From the NCBI GenBank assembly GCA_035325905.1, contig DAOKYY010000029.1, positions 1 to 38,784 of the forward strand: DNA of 38,784 bases, written 5' to 3'. The notes under the pieces were generated by a model. The model was not told where the DNA came from. It made no database searches and worked only from the letters and a program-made list of their open reading frames with translations. Positions 31,356 through 38,583 of this stretch are shown in pieces. Each line of letters starts with the position of its first letter. Positions within the stretch are counted from its first letter, which is position 1. Both the position numbers and the translations under genes were made by a program. The stretch comes from DYGX01 sp035325905. Lineage in GTDB: Bacteria; Chloroflexota; Anaerolineae; Aggregatilineales; Aggregatilineaceae.

Positions 31356-31384
31356 AGTGTAACACGGAAATCCCGTGTAGCGCC
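31356..31384 (-). promoter_or_regulatory. Candidate cydD promoter with inverted repeat in the spacer
   Basis: The minus-strand -10 candidate TACACT (31361-31356) is preceded by the inverted repeat ACACGG-N5-CCGTGT (31362-31378), which is exactly 17 bases, the usual spacer length. The -35 (GGCGCT, 31384-31379) is poor, so a regulator acting at the spacer would be plausible. Confidence 0.4.
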
Positions 31385-31431
31385 GCGCCGATCAACTCGA
31401 TCCATCCTCTGATCTGATCATAGCTACGCGG

Positions 31432-31437
31432 TACAAT
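31432..31437 (+). promoter_or_regulatory. Candidate -10 of the HAD gene
   Basis: TACAAT preceded by CGG, 30 bases before the ATG at 31467. No clear -35 is present. Confidence 0.45.
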
Positions 31438-31466
31438 TCGCTGCACGTTTGATACAGGGGGCGCGC

Positions 31467-32141
31467 ATGAGATTTCGCTATCTGCTCTGGGATTTTGACG
31501 GCACGCTGTTCGACACGTATCCACCGCTGATCCGGGCTATGCAGGGCGCGTTGGCGACGCTGGGGCACACCGTTTCGGAGGCGCGGATTGGCGCGCTGCT
31601 GGCGGACACGCTTGATGGAGCGATCGACGCGCTCAGCGCGGAGCTGGCGCTGGATCGCGAGGCGTTTGTCGCAGAGATCGAGCGTATCCATGCGGGCGTC
31701 CGGCCTGACGAGCGCCCGCCCTTCCCCGGCGTGATCGCGTTGTGCGAGCGCGTCCAGGCGGCGGGCGGCGCGAACCTGCTGTTCACTCACCGTGACCGTC
31801 CCACGCTGCACACGCTGCTGAGCTGGCACGGCGCCGAGCACCTGTTTCTCGACATTCTGACGACCGAGGACGGCTACCCGCGCAAGCCCGATCCGGCCGG
31901 GTTTCGCGCGCTGATCGAACGTAACAACCTGCCTCTCGACGAAGTGCTGGCGGTTGGCGATCGCGATCTGGACATCCTCGCCGGGCAGGCCGCCGGAATC
32001 GCGACCTGTCTCTTTCGCGCGACGCCCTCGCCCGGCGTGACGCCCGACTTCCGCATCACCTCCTGGGGCGAGCTAGCGGCGCTGCTGGGCCTGCCGGGCA
32101 CGCCTGGCGCCGACTCTGATACAGATTTGACGCGGCGCTAA
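31467..32141 (+). CDS. HAD-superfamily hydrolase (phosphatase-like)
   Basis: A 224-aa cytoplasmic protein with the HAD fold. DFDGTLFDT (residues 9-17) gives the nucleophile D9 and acid/base D11. FTHRD is the motif II Thr, the Lys lies in RKPDPAGF, and VGDRDLDI supplies the acidic motif IV. The helical cap between motifs I and II (about 20-85) resembles phosphoglycolate phosphatase/beta-phosphoglucomutase types. The physiological substrate cannot be predicted. The ATG at 31467 has AGGGGG 6 nt upstream. It is divergent from cydD. Confidence 0.93.
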   Translation: MRFRYLLWDFDGTLFDTYPPLIRAMQGALATLGHTVSEARIGALLADTLDGAIDALSAELALDREAFVAEIERIHAGVRPDERPPFPGVIALCERVQAAGGANLLFTHRDRPTLHTLLSWHGAEHLFLDILTTEDGYPRKPDPAGFRALIERNNLPLDEVLAVGDRDLDILAGQAAGIATCLFRATPSPGVTPDFRITSWGELAALLGLPGTPGADSDTDLTRR

Positions 32142-32158
32142 CGTTCTTCTGTTATAAA
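32127..32158 (+). promoter_or_regulatory. Candidate hsp20 promoter
   Basis: TTGACG (32127-32132, inside the end of the HAD gene) and TTATAA/TATAAA (32152-32158) with a long 19-20 base spacer. An inverted repeat ACGCTTT-N6-AAAGCGT (32158-32177) overlaps the predicted start site. Confidence 0.4.
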
Positions 32159-32177
32159 CGCTTTAGACTGAAAGCGT
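32158..32177 (+). promoter_or_regulatory. Inverted repeat in the hsp20 leader
   Basis: ACGCTTT (32158-32164) and AAAGCGT (32171-32177) are perfect reverse complements around AGACTG. The site overlaps the -10/start region of hsp20. It does not match the CIRCE sequence, so it is a candidate operator for another regulator or a leader hairpin. Confidence 0.5.
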
Positions 32178-32267
32178 CTGCCACGTTATGGCGGTTCGAG
32201 CGCGCTGGGCTTCCAGTTATCGCGCGTCACTCTACTGCGAGATCAGTGCGAAATGGAGAGATTGGAA

Positions 32268-32708
32268 ATGTCGAGCATGTCCCGTTTTGACCCCATCCGC
32301 GAGATGATTACGATGCGGCAGGCGGTCGACAAGATGCTGGGCGAAGCGTTCGTGCGCGGCAGCGAGTCGCGCGGGACCGGCGCCTGGCTGCTGCCGATGG
32401 ACGCCTATTTCACCGACGACACGATCGTCATCCGCGCCGACGTGCCTGGCCTCAAGCCGGAGGAGATCGAGATCACGCTTGAAGGCGACACTCTGTCGAT
32501 TCGCGGCGAGATCAAGCGCGAAGAAGCGAACAATCGCAAATACGTCCTTCTGGAGCGCCCCACCGGCAAGTTCGAGCGCACGCTGACGATCAACACGCCG
32601 ATTGACGCCGACAAGGTCGAGGCCGCGTTCAGCAACGGCGTTCTGACCCTGACTCTGCCGAAGGCCGAGGCCGTGCGCCCGCGCCAGATCGCAGTCAAGG
32701 CCGGCTGA
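32268..32708 (+). CDS. Hsp20/alpha-crystallin family small heat shock protein
   Basis: A 146-aa ATP-independent holdase that binds unfolding proteins. A short N-terminal region (SRFDPIREMITMRQAVDKMLGEAF) precedes the alpha-crystallin domain (about 40-138), which includes IVIRADVPGLKPEEIEITLEGDTLSIRGE. NGVLTLTLPKAE is the conserved G-V-L motif, and the tail ends RQIAVKAG. The ATG at 32268 was preferred to 32253 and 32277 because GGAGAG lies 7 nt before it. The leader is about 100 nt with an inverted repeat at 32158-32177. A T-run terminator follows at 32764. Confidence 0.96.
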   Translation: MSSMSRFDPIREMITMRQAVDKMLGEAFVRGSESRGTGAWLLPMDAYFTDDTIVIRADVPGLKPEEIEITLEGDTLSIRGEIKREEANNRKYVLLERPTGKFERTLTINTPIDADKVEAAFSNGVLTLTLPKAEAVRPRQIAVKAG

Positions 32709-32742
32709 CGACCGATTCGCCTGCCCACCCCCCAGTCCCTGC

Positions 32743-32769
32743 GCCCGACCGGGTCGCCGGGGCTTTTTT
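32743..32769 (+). terminator. Intrinsic terminator after hsp20
   Basis: GCCC (32743-32746) pairs with GGGC (32760-32763), with an inner GAC/GTC helix, followed by six T residues (32764-32769). The stem has an internal bulge on the right side. Confidence 0.7.
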
Positions 32770-32786
32770 GTCCCGGCGGGGCGCGC

Positions 32787-32814
32787 TTGCCCGGATCATC
32801 GGGCACGGTATAAT
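32787..32814 (+). promoter_or_regulatory. Probable promoter of the RMD-GMD operon
   Basis: TTGCCC (32787-32792), 16-base spacer, then a perfect TATAAT (32809-32814) preceded by GG. It lies 64 bases before the TTG start at 32878. Confidence 0.77.
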
Positions 32815-32877
32815 GAACGCCTGCTGAGCGCCCGGCCGGCTCCTGCCGGCGGGTCCACTCGACGCGGAGTAACCTAG

Positions 32878-33858
32878 TTGCGTGTGCTGATTACGGGAGC
32901 CGGGGGCTTCGTCGGCGGGCATCTGGTCGAATACCTGCTGGGCCTGCCCGGTCAGATCGCCATTGACGCGGCGGTGCTTAACCCGCCCGGCGCGCACCCC
33001 CGTCTGAACGGCCGCCCGGTGGCGCAGCACCAGGTGGATTTGCGTGACCCCGACGCGGTTCGCGCGCTGGTCGAGACGGCGCGCCCGGATCGCGTGTTTC
33101 ATCTTGCGGCGCTGGCCGACGTCGGCGCGTCGTTTCGCAACCCCTGGGCAACGCTCGAAAACAACATCCGCGTCCAGGTCAACCTGCAAGAGGCGATCCT
33201 GCAAAGCGGTATCCCGGCGCGCGTGCTGATCGTCAGCTCCGGCGAGATCTACGGCGCGGCGGGCGGCACGATGGCGCCGATTGACGAGACCTATCCCTTC
33301 GAGCCAGCCAGCCCGTACAGCGTCAGCAAGGTCGCGCAGGACATGCTCGGCCTGCAATATTTCATCGCGCACGGCATGGCAATCATCCGTGCGCGGCCCT
33401 TCAACCACATCGGCCCCAGCCAGCGCGGCGGCTTCGTCGCGGCGGATTTCGCCAGCCAGATTGCGGCGATTGAGGCGGGGCAGCGCCCGCCGGTGATCGA
33501 TGTCGGCAACCTGGCCGCCGAGCGTGATTTCACCGACGTGCGCGACGTGGTGCGTGCCTACCATCTGCTGCTGGAACGCGGCGCGCCGGGCGAGGCGTAC
33601 AACGTGTGCAGCGGCGCGGGGCACAGCATCCAATCCCTGCTCGACACGCTGCTGAGCTACAGCCCAGCCGCGATCGAGGTCCGGCAAGACCCGGCCCGGA
33701 TGCGCCCGTCCGACGTGCCGCGCCGCGTGGGCGACGCGCGCAAGCTGCGCGCCGCGACCGGCTGGGCGCCGGAAATTCCCTTCGAGCGCACCCTGCTCGA
33801 CATCCTCAACGACTGGCGCCAATCGCTGGGCGCGCCTGCGCGCCCCGACCGGCGCTGA
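32878..33858 (+). CDS. rmd: GDP-4-dehydro-6-deoxy-D-mannose reductase (RMD-like)
   Basis: A 326-aa extended SDR enzyme. TGAGGFVGGH at the N terminus binds NAD(P). SSGEIYG and Y147-SVS-K151 provide the catalytic Ser/Tyr/Lys. RPFNHIGPSQRGGFVAADFASQIA is typical of the RMD family, which reduces GDP-4-keto-6-deoxymannose to GDP-D-rhamnose. Translation must start at the TTG at 32878: it sits directly before the Rossmann motif and has GGAG about 9 nt upstream. The GMD gene that makes its substrate follows 30 bases later. The product would feed an exopolysaccharide or glycan containing 6-deoxyhexose. A GDP-fucose synthase or other reductase is less likely. Confidence 0.9.
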   Translation: MRVLITGAGGFVGGHLVEYLLGLPGQIAIDAAVLNPPGAHPRLNGRPVAQHQVDLRDPDAVRALVETARPDRVFHLAALADVGASFRNPWATLENNIRVQVNLQEAILQSGIPARVLIVSSGEIYGAAGGTMAPIDETYPFEPASPYSVSKVAQDMLGLQYFIAHGMAIIRARPFNHIGPSQRGGFVAADFASQIAAIEAGQRPPVIDVGNLAAERDFTDVRDVVRAYHLLLERGAPGEAYNVCSGAGHSIQSLLDTLLSYSPAAIEVRQDPARMRPSDVPRRVGDARKLRAATGWAPEIPFERTLLDILNDWRQSLGAPARPDRR

Positions 33859-33888
33859 ACATTCGCAGAACTTCAGGAGTTGTGACCC

Positions 33889-34866
33889 ATGACCAAACGC
33901 GCGCTGATCACCGGCATCACCGGGCAGGACGGCTCGTATCTGGCCGAGTTTCTGCTCGATAAGGGGTACGAGGTTTTCGGGCTGGTGCGGCGCACCAGCA
34001 CGATCAATTTCAGCCGGATCGATCACATTCAGGATCGCCTGCGCCTGATCCCCGGCGATATGCTGGACCAGACCTCGCTTCAGCTCGCGCTGGCCGAGTG
34101 CCAGCCGCACGAGGTCTATAACCTGGCCGCGCAGAGTTTCGTGCAGACCTCGTGGACGCAGCCGGTCTTCACCGGCGACGTGACCGCGCTGGGCGTCACG
34201 CGCCTGCTGGACGCGATTCGCCACGTCGATCCGGCGATCCGCTTCTACCAGGCGTCGAGCAGCGAGATGTTCGGCAAGGTGCGCGAGGTTCCGCAGCGCG
34301 AGACGACCCCGTTCTACCCGCGCAGCCCCTACGGCGTGGCGAAGGTCTACGGCCACTGGATCACGGTCAACTACCGCGAGAGCTATAACCTCTACGCCGT
34401 CAGCGGGATTCTGTTCAACCACGAAAGCCCGCGCCGGGGGCTGGAATTCGTCACGCGCAAGGTGACGCACACCGCCGCCAAGATCAAGCTGGGGCTGGCG
34501 AGCGAGCTGCGCCTGGGCAACCTCGACGCGCGGCGCGACTGGGGCTTCGCCGGGGATTACGTGCGCGCCATGTGGCAGATGCTCCAGCCGGACACACCCG
34601 ACGACTACGTGATCGCCACCGGCGAGACGCATTCCGTCGAGGAGCTGGTGCGCACTGCCTTCGACGCGCTGGGCCTGGACTGGCGCCAGTACGTCGTGCA
34701 GGACGAGCGGTTCATGCGCCCGGCAGAGGTCGATCTGCTGGTCGGCGATCCATCCAAAGCGGGCCGCAAGCTGGGCTGGGAGCCGAGCGTGACCTTCGCT
34801 AGCCTGATTCAGATGATGGTCGAGGCTGACTTGCGGATGCTACGCAACGGCGAAACCGTGCGCTGA
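33889..34866 (+). CDS. gmd: GDP-mannose 4,6-dehydratase
   Basis: A 325-aa extended SDR that converts GDP-D-mannose to GDP-4-keto-6-deoxy-D-mannose. GITGQDGSYLAEFLL (8-22) is the family-specific nucleotide-binding start. QASSSEMFGK carries the catalytic Thr/Ser-Glu region, and Y148-GVA-K152 is the catalytic pair. FNHESPRRGLEFVTRKVT and LGNLDARRDWGFAGDYVRAMW are GMD hallmarks. The ATG at 33889 has AGGAG 9 nt upstream. It follows the RMD gene in an operon and precedes tatD by 7 bases. Confidence 0.97.
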   Translation: MTKRALITGITGQDGSYLAEFLLDKGYEVFGLVRRTSTINFSRIDHIQDRLRLIPGDMLDQTSLQLALAECQPHEVYNLAAQSFVQTSWTQPVFTGDVTALGVTRLLDAIRHVDPAIRFYQASSSEMFGKVREVPQRETTPFYPRSPYGVAKVYGHWITVNYRESYNLYAVSGILFNHESPRRGLEFVTRKVTHTAAKIKLGLASELRLGNLDARRDWGFAGDYVRAMWQMLQPDTPDDYVIATGETHSVEELVRTAFDALGLDWRQYVVQDERFMRPAEVDLLVGDPSKAGRKLGWEPSVTFASLIQMMVEADLRMLRNGETVR

Positions 34867-34873
34867 GTCCCGT

Positions 34874-35689
34874 ATGCGCCTGATCGACACCCACTGCCAC
34901 CTCGATTTCAACAGCTACGACGGGCTGCGCGACGAGATTGTGCGCGAAGCCGCCGGTGCCGGGGTGACGCGCATCCTCAACCCCGGCACCGATCTGGATC
35001 GCTCGCGGGCGGCGGTCGAGCTGGCGGCGCGCTATCCGGGCGTCTACGCCGCCGTCGCGATCCATCCGAACAGCACAGCGGCCTGGTCAGATGGCTGGAT
35101 CGAGGCCCTGCGCGCGCTGGCAGCGCAGCCGAAGGTGGTCGCCATCGGGGAGATCGGGCTGGATTATTACTGGGACGAGTCGCCGAAGGCGACACAGTGG
35201 CGCGCGTTCGAGGCGCAGCTTGCCCTGGCGTCGGAGCTTGAGCTACCCGTGATCATCCACAATCGCGACGCGAGCGACGACGTGCTGGACATCCTGGCGC
35301 GGTGGGTCCCCACGCTGCCGCCCGCTCTGCGCGACCGGCCCGGCGTGCTGCACTCGTTTTCCGCGCCGCAATCCGCCGCCGAGCGCGGGCTGAGCCTGGG
35401 CTTCTGTCTCGGCTTCACCGGGCCGGTGACGTTCAAGAACGCCGGCGATCTGCGGCATATCGCGGCGCGCGTGCCGGACGACCGCATCCTGGTCGAGACA
35501 GACGGCCCGTTCTTGACGCCGCATCCCTATCGCGGGCGCCGCCCCAACCGCCCGGCTTACGTGCGCCTGATCGCCGAGCGGCTCGCCGCCCTGCGCGTGG
35601 TCTCGGACGAGGCGTTCGCCGCGCAGACCACCGCCAACGCCGAGCGCCTGTTCCGCCTGCCGCCGGAGCCTGACCTCCCGGCTGGCTGA
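34874..35689 (+). CDS. tatD: TatD family metal-dependent hydrolase (putative DNase)
   Basis: A 271-aa TIM-barrel amidohydrolase-like protein. DTHCHLD gives H7 and H9 as metal ligands. GEIGLDYYW carries the bridging Glu, VIIHNRDA and VLHSFS supply further histidines, and ETDGPFLTPHPYRGRRPNRPAYV is the C-terminal family signature with the catalytic Asp. Members are 3'-5' DNases acting in DNA repair or degradation, or protein quality-control factors. Cytoplasmic. It begins 7 bases after gmd and may simply share its transcript. It converges on the SDR gene, whose stop codon is 9 bases away; a small hairpin (CGCGCT/AGCGCG, 35694-35710) spans the junction. Confidence 0.95.
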   Translation: MRLIDTHCHLDFNSYDGLRDEIVREAAGAGVTRILNPGTDLDRSRAAVELAARYPGVYAAVAIHPNSTAAWSDGWIEALRALAAQPKVVAIGEIGLDYYWDESPKATQWRAFEAQLALASELELPVIIHNRDASDDVLDILARWVPTLPPALRDRPGVLHSFSAPQSAAERGLSLGFCLGFTGPVTFKNAGDLRHIAARVPDDRILVETDGPFLTPHPYRGRRPNRPAYVRLIAERLAALRVVSDEAFAAQTTANAERLFRLPPEPDLPAG

Positions 35690-35697
35690 CCGGCGCG

Positions 35698-36441
35698 CTA
35701 TTCCAGCGCGAAGAAAAGCTGGCTGCCCGTGATGAAGCGCGCCGCCTCGCTGCACAAAAAGAGGACCGCGTCGGCGATATCCTGGGCCGAGGTGTGGCGC
35801 CGCGCCTCCCAGGCTGGCTCGTGACGCGCCGCGGCGAGCGCCGCCTCTGAATTTCCCGCGCCGACGCCGCCCCACCCCGGATGAATCAGGTTGGCCGTGA
35901 TGTTGTGGGGGCGCTCGCGCCGCTCAAAGTGCTGCGCCAGAAAGCGCCGGGCGTGGGTGGCGGATCGCCCGTGGATCCACGACACGGGTTCGAACGGCCC
36001 GATCGCGACGATCCGGCCCCAGCCGTTCTGACGCATCACTGGCAGGCACGCCTGGATGCACAGCAGCGTGCCCTCGATCTCGGCCTGCACGGCGGCGTCG
36101 AGCGCGTCCGTAGCCAGGTGCGCTGCCGCGCTGGCGTCCCAGATCGGCGCGACGCGGCTCACCAGCATATCGACCGCGCCGAACTCCGCTACCGCCGCGC
36201 CGACCCACGCGGCGATTGTCTCCGGCCGGCGCGAGTCGAGCGGAAACGCAAGCGCCTCGCCGCCAATGTCGCGGATGGTGGCGATCAGATTGTCAGCGTT
36301 TGCTTTCGCGTCCGCGCCAGAGTTGTGCGGCGTGCAGCCGAGCGCGATCCGCGCGCCCTGCAACGCGAGCGTGAGCGCAGTGCTCCGCCCGATGCCGTGG
36401 TCGCACACCCCGGCGATAAGCGCAACCCTTCCCGACAGCAT
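35698..36441 (-). CDS. Short-chain dehydrogenase/reductase-fold protein lacking catalytic residues
   Basis: A 247-aa SDR-fold protein. The N terminus LSGRVALIAGVCDHGIGRSTALTLALQGARIALG is a normal nucleotide-binding start, with AGVCDHGIG in place of TGxxxGIG. The region where active SDRs have Ser and YxxxK reads GRIVAIGPFEPVSWIHGRSATHARRF, with no Ser, Tyr or Lys in the expected places. The C-terminal FLCSEAARFITGSQLFF (usually ITGQxLxVDGG) also lacks the terminal glycine motif. It is probably not a conventional oxidoreductase and may bind a cofactor in a regulatory or structural role. The ATG at 36441 was preferred to 36468 because AGGGGA lies 6 nt upstream. Confidence 0.87.
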   Translation of the reverse strand: MLSGRVALIAGVCDHGIGRSTALTLALQGARIALGCTPHNSGADAKANADNLIATIRDIGGEALAFPLDSRRPETIAAWVGAAVAEFGAVDMLVSRVAPIWDASAAAHLATDALDAAVQAEIEGTLLCIQACLPVMRQNGWGRIVAIGPFEPVSWIHGRSATHARRFLAQHFERRERPHNITANLIHPGWGGVGAGNSEAALAAARHEPAWEARRHTSAQDIADAVLFLCSEAARFITGSQLFFALE

Positions 36442-36491
36442 GAGCTTCCCCTTAGCAAGGAATGCCATTCCCCGGACAAATCCCAGGATTA

Positions 36492-36520
36492 CTTATGGCA
36501 CACTTCTCACGGGGGCACAA
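36492..36520 (-). promoter_or_regulatory. Candidate promoter of the SDR-like gene
   Basis: Minus-strand TTGTGC (36520-36515), a 17-base spacer and CATAAG (36497-36492). The -10 match is partial. Confidence 0.35.
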
Positions 36521-36563
36521 GTCCGGGGGCAACCGCGCGCATACCGGCCAGGCGCGGTAGGCG

Positions 36564-36589
36564 AAAAAAGAGCGCCCCGCAGGGCGCTC
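36564..36589 (-). terminator. Intrinsic terminator of the secreted helical protein gene
   Basis: GAGCGCCC (36570-36577) pairs perfectly with GGGCGCTC (36582-36589) around CGCA. On the minus strand it is followed by a TTTTTT run (plus strand 36564-36569). A second hairpin, GGCCGGG (36597-36603) with CCCGGCC (36609-36615), lies between it and the gene. Confidence 0.87.
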
Positions 36590-36632
36590 GCTCACGGGCC
36601 GGGCGCAACCCGGCCGGGCGAATCCAGGCGGC

Positions 36633-37427
36633 TTAGCGATGGCCCATCCGGCCACTGTGCCCGCCCCAATGATCCGCCATGGGGTGCCGCAGCGCGCCGA
36701 CCCGCCCGCCGAAGCCGCCCTGAAGCTCGGAGAGCGGCTGTTGCATCAGCTCCGGGTAGCTCTCGGCGGCGTCCGCCAGCGCCTCGTCCATCTGCTCCTG
36801 GGTGATTCGCTCGTTGTCCACGAAGACCTGAAGCTGGTTCTCAAGATGCGCCAGGGCCTGCTCGACCACCGCCGCCTCGTCCAGCCCCGCCTGCTCCGCC
36901 AGATCAGCGAGCGTCAGGTCCTGATCGAGGGCGTCCCGCAGGTCCCCCCGCGAGAGGTCCGCCATCAGACTCAGCGTTTGGACTAGCTCCGCCGCGCTGC
37001 GCGCGTCAAGCATTGCGCCGCCCAGCAGGTCGCGCAGCGGGGTTGTCGATTCGAGCGCCGCGTCGATCGCGTCAGGCAGCTCGGCCAGCCACTCGTCGGC
37101 CTGTTCCTGCGTCAGGCGCTCGTTCTCGACAGCGTAGGCGAGCGCGCTCTCCACCTCGGCACTCACCTCGGCGCGCACGGCGTCCAGATCGCAGTCGCTC
37201 GCCGCGCAGATCGCGGCAAGGGTTTCGCCATCGCGCACCTGCTGGCGCACGACGGCGTCCGTTAACCCGGTTGCGTCGCCCACCGCGTCGATCAGCTCCG
37301 ACCACAGGTGCGGGTACGCGCTCCGGCCGTCCAACCCGCGCGGTCCCTGCGCCTGGGCGCTCGCGGCGGCGCCCAGACCGATCGCAGCCGCCATGACCAG
37401 TGAAAACACGACCGTCCACTTCTTCAT
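36633..37427 (-). CDS. Secreted helical repeat protein of unknown function
   Basis: A 264-aa exported protein. Residues 1-28 form a signal peptide (MKKW start, hydrophobic core, ASAQAQ end). The mature part is Ala/Glu/Asp-rich and helical, with two similar modules: a 'TLAxIA...D.DAV/AAV' helix pair followed by a helix reading ENERLTQEQADE (near residue 100) and DNERITQEQMDE (near 207). The C terminus is Gly/His/Met-rich (HWGGHSGRMGHR), which could bind metal ions. I do not recognise a named family; similar repeats occur in hypothetical Actinobacteria and Chloroflexota proteins. The ATG at 37427 has AAAGGA upstream and was preferred over an earlier in-frame ATG at 37496 because it places the signal peptide at the N terminus. 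Confidence 0.85.
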   Translation of the reverse strand: MKKWTVVFSLVMAAAIGLGAAASAQAQGPRGLDGRSAYPHLWSELIDAVGDATGLTDAVVRQQVRDGETLAAICAASDCDLDAVRAEVSAEVESALAYAVENERLTQEQADEWLAELPDAIDAALESTTPLRDLLGGAMLDARSAAELVQTLSLMADLSRGDLRDALDQDLTLADLAEQAGLDEAAVVEQALAHLENQLQVFVDNERITQEQMDEALADAAESYPELMQQPLSELQGGFGGRVGALRHPMADHWGGHSGRMGHR

Positions 37428-37504
37428 CGCTCGTTCCTTTCGCGCCGCCACATGGCGACGCCATGATCCGCTCATTGCCCTGAGTCTCCGGCGCAATTGT
37501 TACG

Positions 37505-37527
37505 CATCCGTCACCGGTCATCGGATG
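37505..37527. promoter_or_regulatory. Inverted repeat in the divergent region before the glycosyltransferase
   Basis: CATCCG (37505-37510) and CGGATG (37522-37527) are perfect reverse complements separated by 11 bases that contain ACCGGT. The site lies between the divergent genes starting at 37427 and 37600, and is a candidate shared operator. Confidence 0.4.
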
Positions 37528-37543
37528 TTTTGTAAAATGCTGG

Positions 37544-37549
37544 TAAAAT
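37544..37549 (+). promoter_or_regulatory. Candidate -10 of the glycosyltransferase gene
   Basis: TAAAAT preceded by TGG (extended -10), 51 bases before the TTG start. The -35 region is not convincing. Confidence 0.42.
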
Positions 37550-37599
37550 CCCCGTGAGCGAGGGCATGGCGCTCGAACCGGCCGAAAGAGGACCCCCGG

Positions 37600-38583
37600 T
37601 TGGACCTGTCGATCATCATCGTGAGCTGGAACGTGGCGCCGCTGCTGGCCGCCTGCCTGGACAGCATCGCCGCCGCGCCGGTCGCGCGCGCCGCGCCGGA
37701 TGGCTCGCGCGCGGGAGACGGCGGCCCGCTCGTCGAGGTGATCGTGGTCGATTCGGCCAGCGCGGACGGCAGCGCGGAGATGGTGCGTGCGCGCTATTCC
37801 TGGGTTCACCTGCTGGCCGAGCAGCAGAACATCGGCTTCACGCGCGGCAACAACCTGGGGCTGGCGCGGGCGCGGGGCCGCCACCTGATGCTGCTCAACC
37901 CGGATACAGTCGTACATGGCGACGCGCTGAACCGGCTGGTCGAGGCGCTTGACGCGCGCCCGGCGATCGGCATCGTCGGGCCGCGCGTGCTGAACGCCGA
38001 CGGGACGACGCAATCCACCCGCCGCCGGTTCCCGACCCTGGCGACCGCCTTCTTCGAGAGCACCTGGCTCCAGGGCTGCGCGCCGCGCGGCGTGATCGAG
38101 CGCTTCACGGTGGCCGATCAGCCCGACGACGGCGTGTTCGAGGTCGATTGGGTGCAGGGCTGCGCGCTGGCGGCCCGGCGCGAGGTCTACCAGCAGATCG
38201 GCGGGCTGGACACCGGCTACGTGATGTTCTCCGAGGAGCTGGACTGGTGCCGCCGCGCCAAAGATGCGGGCTGGCGGGTGCTGTACCTCGGCACGGCGAC
38301 CATCACGCATTACGGCGGCAAGAGCACCGAGCAGATCGAGACCCAGAAACACATTTATTTTCAGGCGAGCAAAATCCGCTATTTTCGCAAGTTTCACGGG
38401 CGGGTGGTCGCGCTCGCGCTGCGGCTGTTCCTGGTGCTGAGCTACGCCGCCCAGTGGGCGCTCGAAGCGCTGAAAGGGCTGCTGGGGCACAAGCGCGATC
38501 TGCGCCGGGCGCGCGTAGCGACCTATCGTCGCGTGGTCGTCGCGCTGGCGACCGGCCGCACGGGGCCAGCACAGCCGCGCTAG
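37600..38583 (+). CDS. Family 2 glycosyltransferase (rhamnosyltransferase WbbL-like)
   Basis: A 327-aa GT-A fold enzyme that transfers a sugar from a nucleotide sugar. The start LSIIIVSWNVAPLLAACLDSI and VIVVDSASADGSAEMV are typical of the WbbL/rhamnosyltransferase group. NIGFTRGNNLGLARARG and LLNPDT (in place of DxD) follow, then GGLDTGYVMFSEELDWCRRAKDAGW in the acceptor region. A C-terminal hydrophobic/basic segment (about 270-300) may associate with the membrane. The TTG start at 37600 is fixed by the family N terminus and by AAGAGGA about 8 nt upstream. It probably builds cell-surface glycan; the RMD/GMD product is one possible donor. The TAG stop lies within the CTAG border of the repeat element. 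Confidence 0.93.
   Translation: MDLSIIIVSWNVAPLLAACLDSIAAAPVARAAPDGSRAGDGGPLVEVIVVDSASADGSAEMVRARYSWVHLLAEQQNIGFTRGNNLGLARARGRHLMLLNPDTVVHGDALNRLVEALDARPAIGIVGPRVLNADGTTQSTRRRFPTLATAFFESTWLQGCAPRGVIERFTVADQPDDGVFEVDWVQGCALAARREVYQQIGGLDTGYVMFSEELDWCRRAKDAGWRVLYLGTATITHYGGKSTEQIETQKHIYFQASKIRYFRKFHGRVVALALRLFLVLSYAAQWALEALKGLLGHKRDLRRARVATYRRVVVALATGRTGPAQPR

Noticed and set aside
35694..35710. CGCGCT/AGCGCG hairpin between tatD and the SDR gene as a terminator
   Set aside because: Short stem, no T-run on either strand; could be chance in GC-rich DNA.
35985..36005. tRNA-like GGTTCGAA motif
   Set aside because: It lies inside the SDR-like gene and no acceptor stem or anticodon arm can be built around it.
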